Of a stretch of DNA of 6,314 nt, positions 5,537 through 6,314 are shown piece by piece (positions within the stretch are counted from its first letter, which is position 1; each line of letters opens with the position of its first letter). The stretch spans positions 1 through 6,314 of the forward strand of contig JAISCK010000062.1 in the NCBI GenBank assembly GCA_031265635.1, given 5' to 3'. The notes beneath the pieces are model-generated. The model saw nothing but the letters and a program-made list of their open reading frames with translations, searched no databases and was not told the DNA's origin. Origin of the DNA: Spirochaetaceae bacterium (GTDB taxonomy: Bacteria > Spirochaetota > Spirochaetia > Treponematales > Breznakiellaceae). The position numbers and the translations under genes are program-made.

Positions 5537-5785
5537 CTACCCTTCAATGATCTTACCATCCTTGAGCCTGAACCCTTCTCGGTGCTCTACAAAATATTCG
5601 GCATCCATAACTTCCGCAATCTTGCATAGTTCCTCATCGCTGAAAGTTTCACGCTTCATTTTTTGACTGAAATTCTGTGGGGACATGGTAGGAAGACCCG
5701 CCGTTACCAGACGCCGGGCAAGCTCCGCCTCCGATATATTCCCCTGTTCTACCAATAGCAACCGTATAATCTTGGCTTTTCCCAT
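5537..5785 (-). CDS. Small Cro/XRE-like helix-turn-helix protein
   Basis: An 82-residue protein with no signal peptide or membrane segment. Residues about 4-60 resemble a compact Cro/XRE DNA-binding domain: KIIRLLLVEQGNISEAELARRL, a turn, then a second helix around SPQNFSQKMKRETFS and a closing helix DEELCKIAEVMDAEYF. The SEAELARRL...NFSQKMKR pattern corresponds to helix-turn-recognition helix. An alternative family I considered is the short DUF6471-like proteins, which share this pattern. The ATG has a strong AAGGAGG at spacing 6 and a good promoter at 5803-5832. It is transcribed away from the HIRAN gene across a 167-bp gap and could regulate both directions, which is inference. It shows no toxin partner. 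Confidence 0.75.
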   Translation of the reverse strand: MGKAKIIRLLLVEQGNISEAELARRLVTAGLPTMSPQNFSQKMKRETFSDEELCKIAEVMDAEYFVEHREGFRLKDGKIIEG

Positions 5786-5802
5786 TCATGACCTCCTTCT
5801 TG

Positions 5803-5832
5803 AATATAGCCCTATTATCGACCTTTCGTCAA
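5803..5832 (-). promoter_or_regulatory. Promoter of the small XRE-like gene
   Basis: On the minus strand TTGACG (5832-5827, 5 of 6) and TATATT (5808-5803, 5 of 6) are spaced by 18 bases. The transcript would start near 5796, giving a leader of about 11 bases that contains the ribosome binding site. Confidence 0.65.
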
Positions 5833-5893
5833 CTCTCTTTATTGATAACGCAAAAAAAATGATTGAAAAAGTTAATTTTTTCACTTTAACTAC

Positions 5894-5923
5894 TTGACAT
5901 AATAAATGTTTATGGTTTATATT
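5894..5923 (+). promoter_or_regulatory. Promoter of the HIRAN-domain gene
   Basis: A perfect TTGACA (5894-5899) and TATATT (5918-5923, 5 of 6) are spaced by 18 bases. The -10 box lies within a TTTATA-T-TATAAA inverted repeat (5916-5928), a possible operator. The transcript would start near 5930, leaving a leader of about 23 bases with AAGGAG at 5940-5945, seven bases before the ATG. Confidence 0.7.
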
Positions 5924-5952
5924 ATAAATATCAATAGTTAAGGAGATACGAA

Positions 5953-6314
5953 ATGAACAAATCAGCAGTTTGCAGGATAGCCAACCGGATCAGCCAGGAT
6001 GTTTCCCGCCATGACGCTTTCGTCCAGGCCTGGGCCATCGTGAAGAAAGGCGCGGTAGAAGTCAAAGCCGCCGGCACATCCTTCGGGAGCCGTCCGGAGG
6101 CGTTAGTCCGCCTGGCCACCTATTCTCCCGCCCAGGTAAGGGCCTTCATAGTCCCGGAACCGGAGAACCGGGCGGACCCGGCGGCCCTCAGAATTATGGT
6201 CGGGGTACAAGGCGGCAGGGGTCTTTTTTGCATGGGGTATATACCCCGCGAGGCCGTCCCGGTAGTGGCCGCCCTGCGGACCCTCCCGGCTGTCCGGGTG
6301 GTAGGGGATACCGT
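5953..6314 (+). CDS. HIRAN-domain protein (partial, 3' end outside window)
   Basis: The open frame runs from the ATG at 5953 to the right edge without a stop, giving 120 codons. A strong AAGGAG and promoter precede it, so this is a genuine start. Residues 7-31 (CRIANRISQDVSRHDAFVQAWAIVK in outline) form a short helical motif resembling one in small phage and plasmid proteins. Residues about 43-110 fit the HIRAN domain: a charged strand with VPEPENRADPAALRIMV (67-83), then GLFCMGYIPREAVPVVAAL (90-108), corresponding to the family's EP-N-xD-xxA and GY-[IL]-PR signatures. HIRAN domains bind DNA ends or single-stranded DNA, alone or attached to SNF2 helicases and nucleases. Whether a catalytic domain follows is not visible. 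It could be a mobile-element or defence gene. Confidence 0.72.
   Translation, partial: MNKSAVCRIANRISQDVSRHDAFVQAWAIVKKGAVEVKAAGTSFGSRPEALVRLATYSPAQVRAFIVPEPENRADPAALRIMVGVQGGRGLFCMGYIPREAVPVVAALRTLPAVRVVGDT

Noticed and set aside
5537..5785. Second antitoxin, with a missing toxin partner
   Set aside because: The small HTH protein has no adjacent small toxin frame. It fits a simple regulator as well as an orphan antitoxin.

Overview
The window reads as a piece of a moderately GC-rich chromosome from a Gram-negative-type bacterium. ExbB and ExbD proteins imply an outer membrane served by TonB. My impression from the gene mix (a GT81 glucosyl-3-phosphoglycerate synthase, a stand-alone SpoIIE-type phosphatase, HicAB) is a Treponema-like spirochaete, but nothing in the sequence proves this.

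The left half (1-3678, minus strand) looks like one transcription unit. Read in the direction of transcription it holds a degenerate M20-fold protein, gpgS, exbB, exbD, a second exbD, and the first 13 codons of a further gene where TonB would be expected. Four of the five junctions are 4-base ATGA or GTGA overlaps; the fifth is a 7-base gap. A sigma70-like promoter (3686-3714) stands directly before the first gene. The unit joins a sugar-conjugate biosynthetic enzyme to a TonB-type energising complex. The M20-like protein has lost nearly all metal-binding and catalytic residues of its family and is best read as a pseudoenzyme.

From 3679 to 3799 lies a short divergent promoter region with a perfect 14-bp palindrome. 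To its right, on the plus strand, is a single-domain SpoIIE/RsbU-like phosphatase (3800-4588) whose translation start is unclear.

The right part (4589-6314) looks accessory. It carries a hicA-hicB toxin-antitoxin pair (minus strand) with a near-consensus promoter and an embedded near-perfect 20-bp palindrome that probably binds HicB. Next comes a small Cro/XRE-like protein (minus strand). Divergent from it is a HIRAN-domain protein (plus strand) cut by the right edge of the window. Both of these last genes have good promoters and ribosome binding sites in an AT-rich gap.

No tRNA, rRNA, CRISPR array or insertion sequence was seen. No gene-free stretch exceeds about 215 bases.
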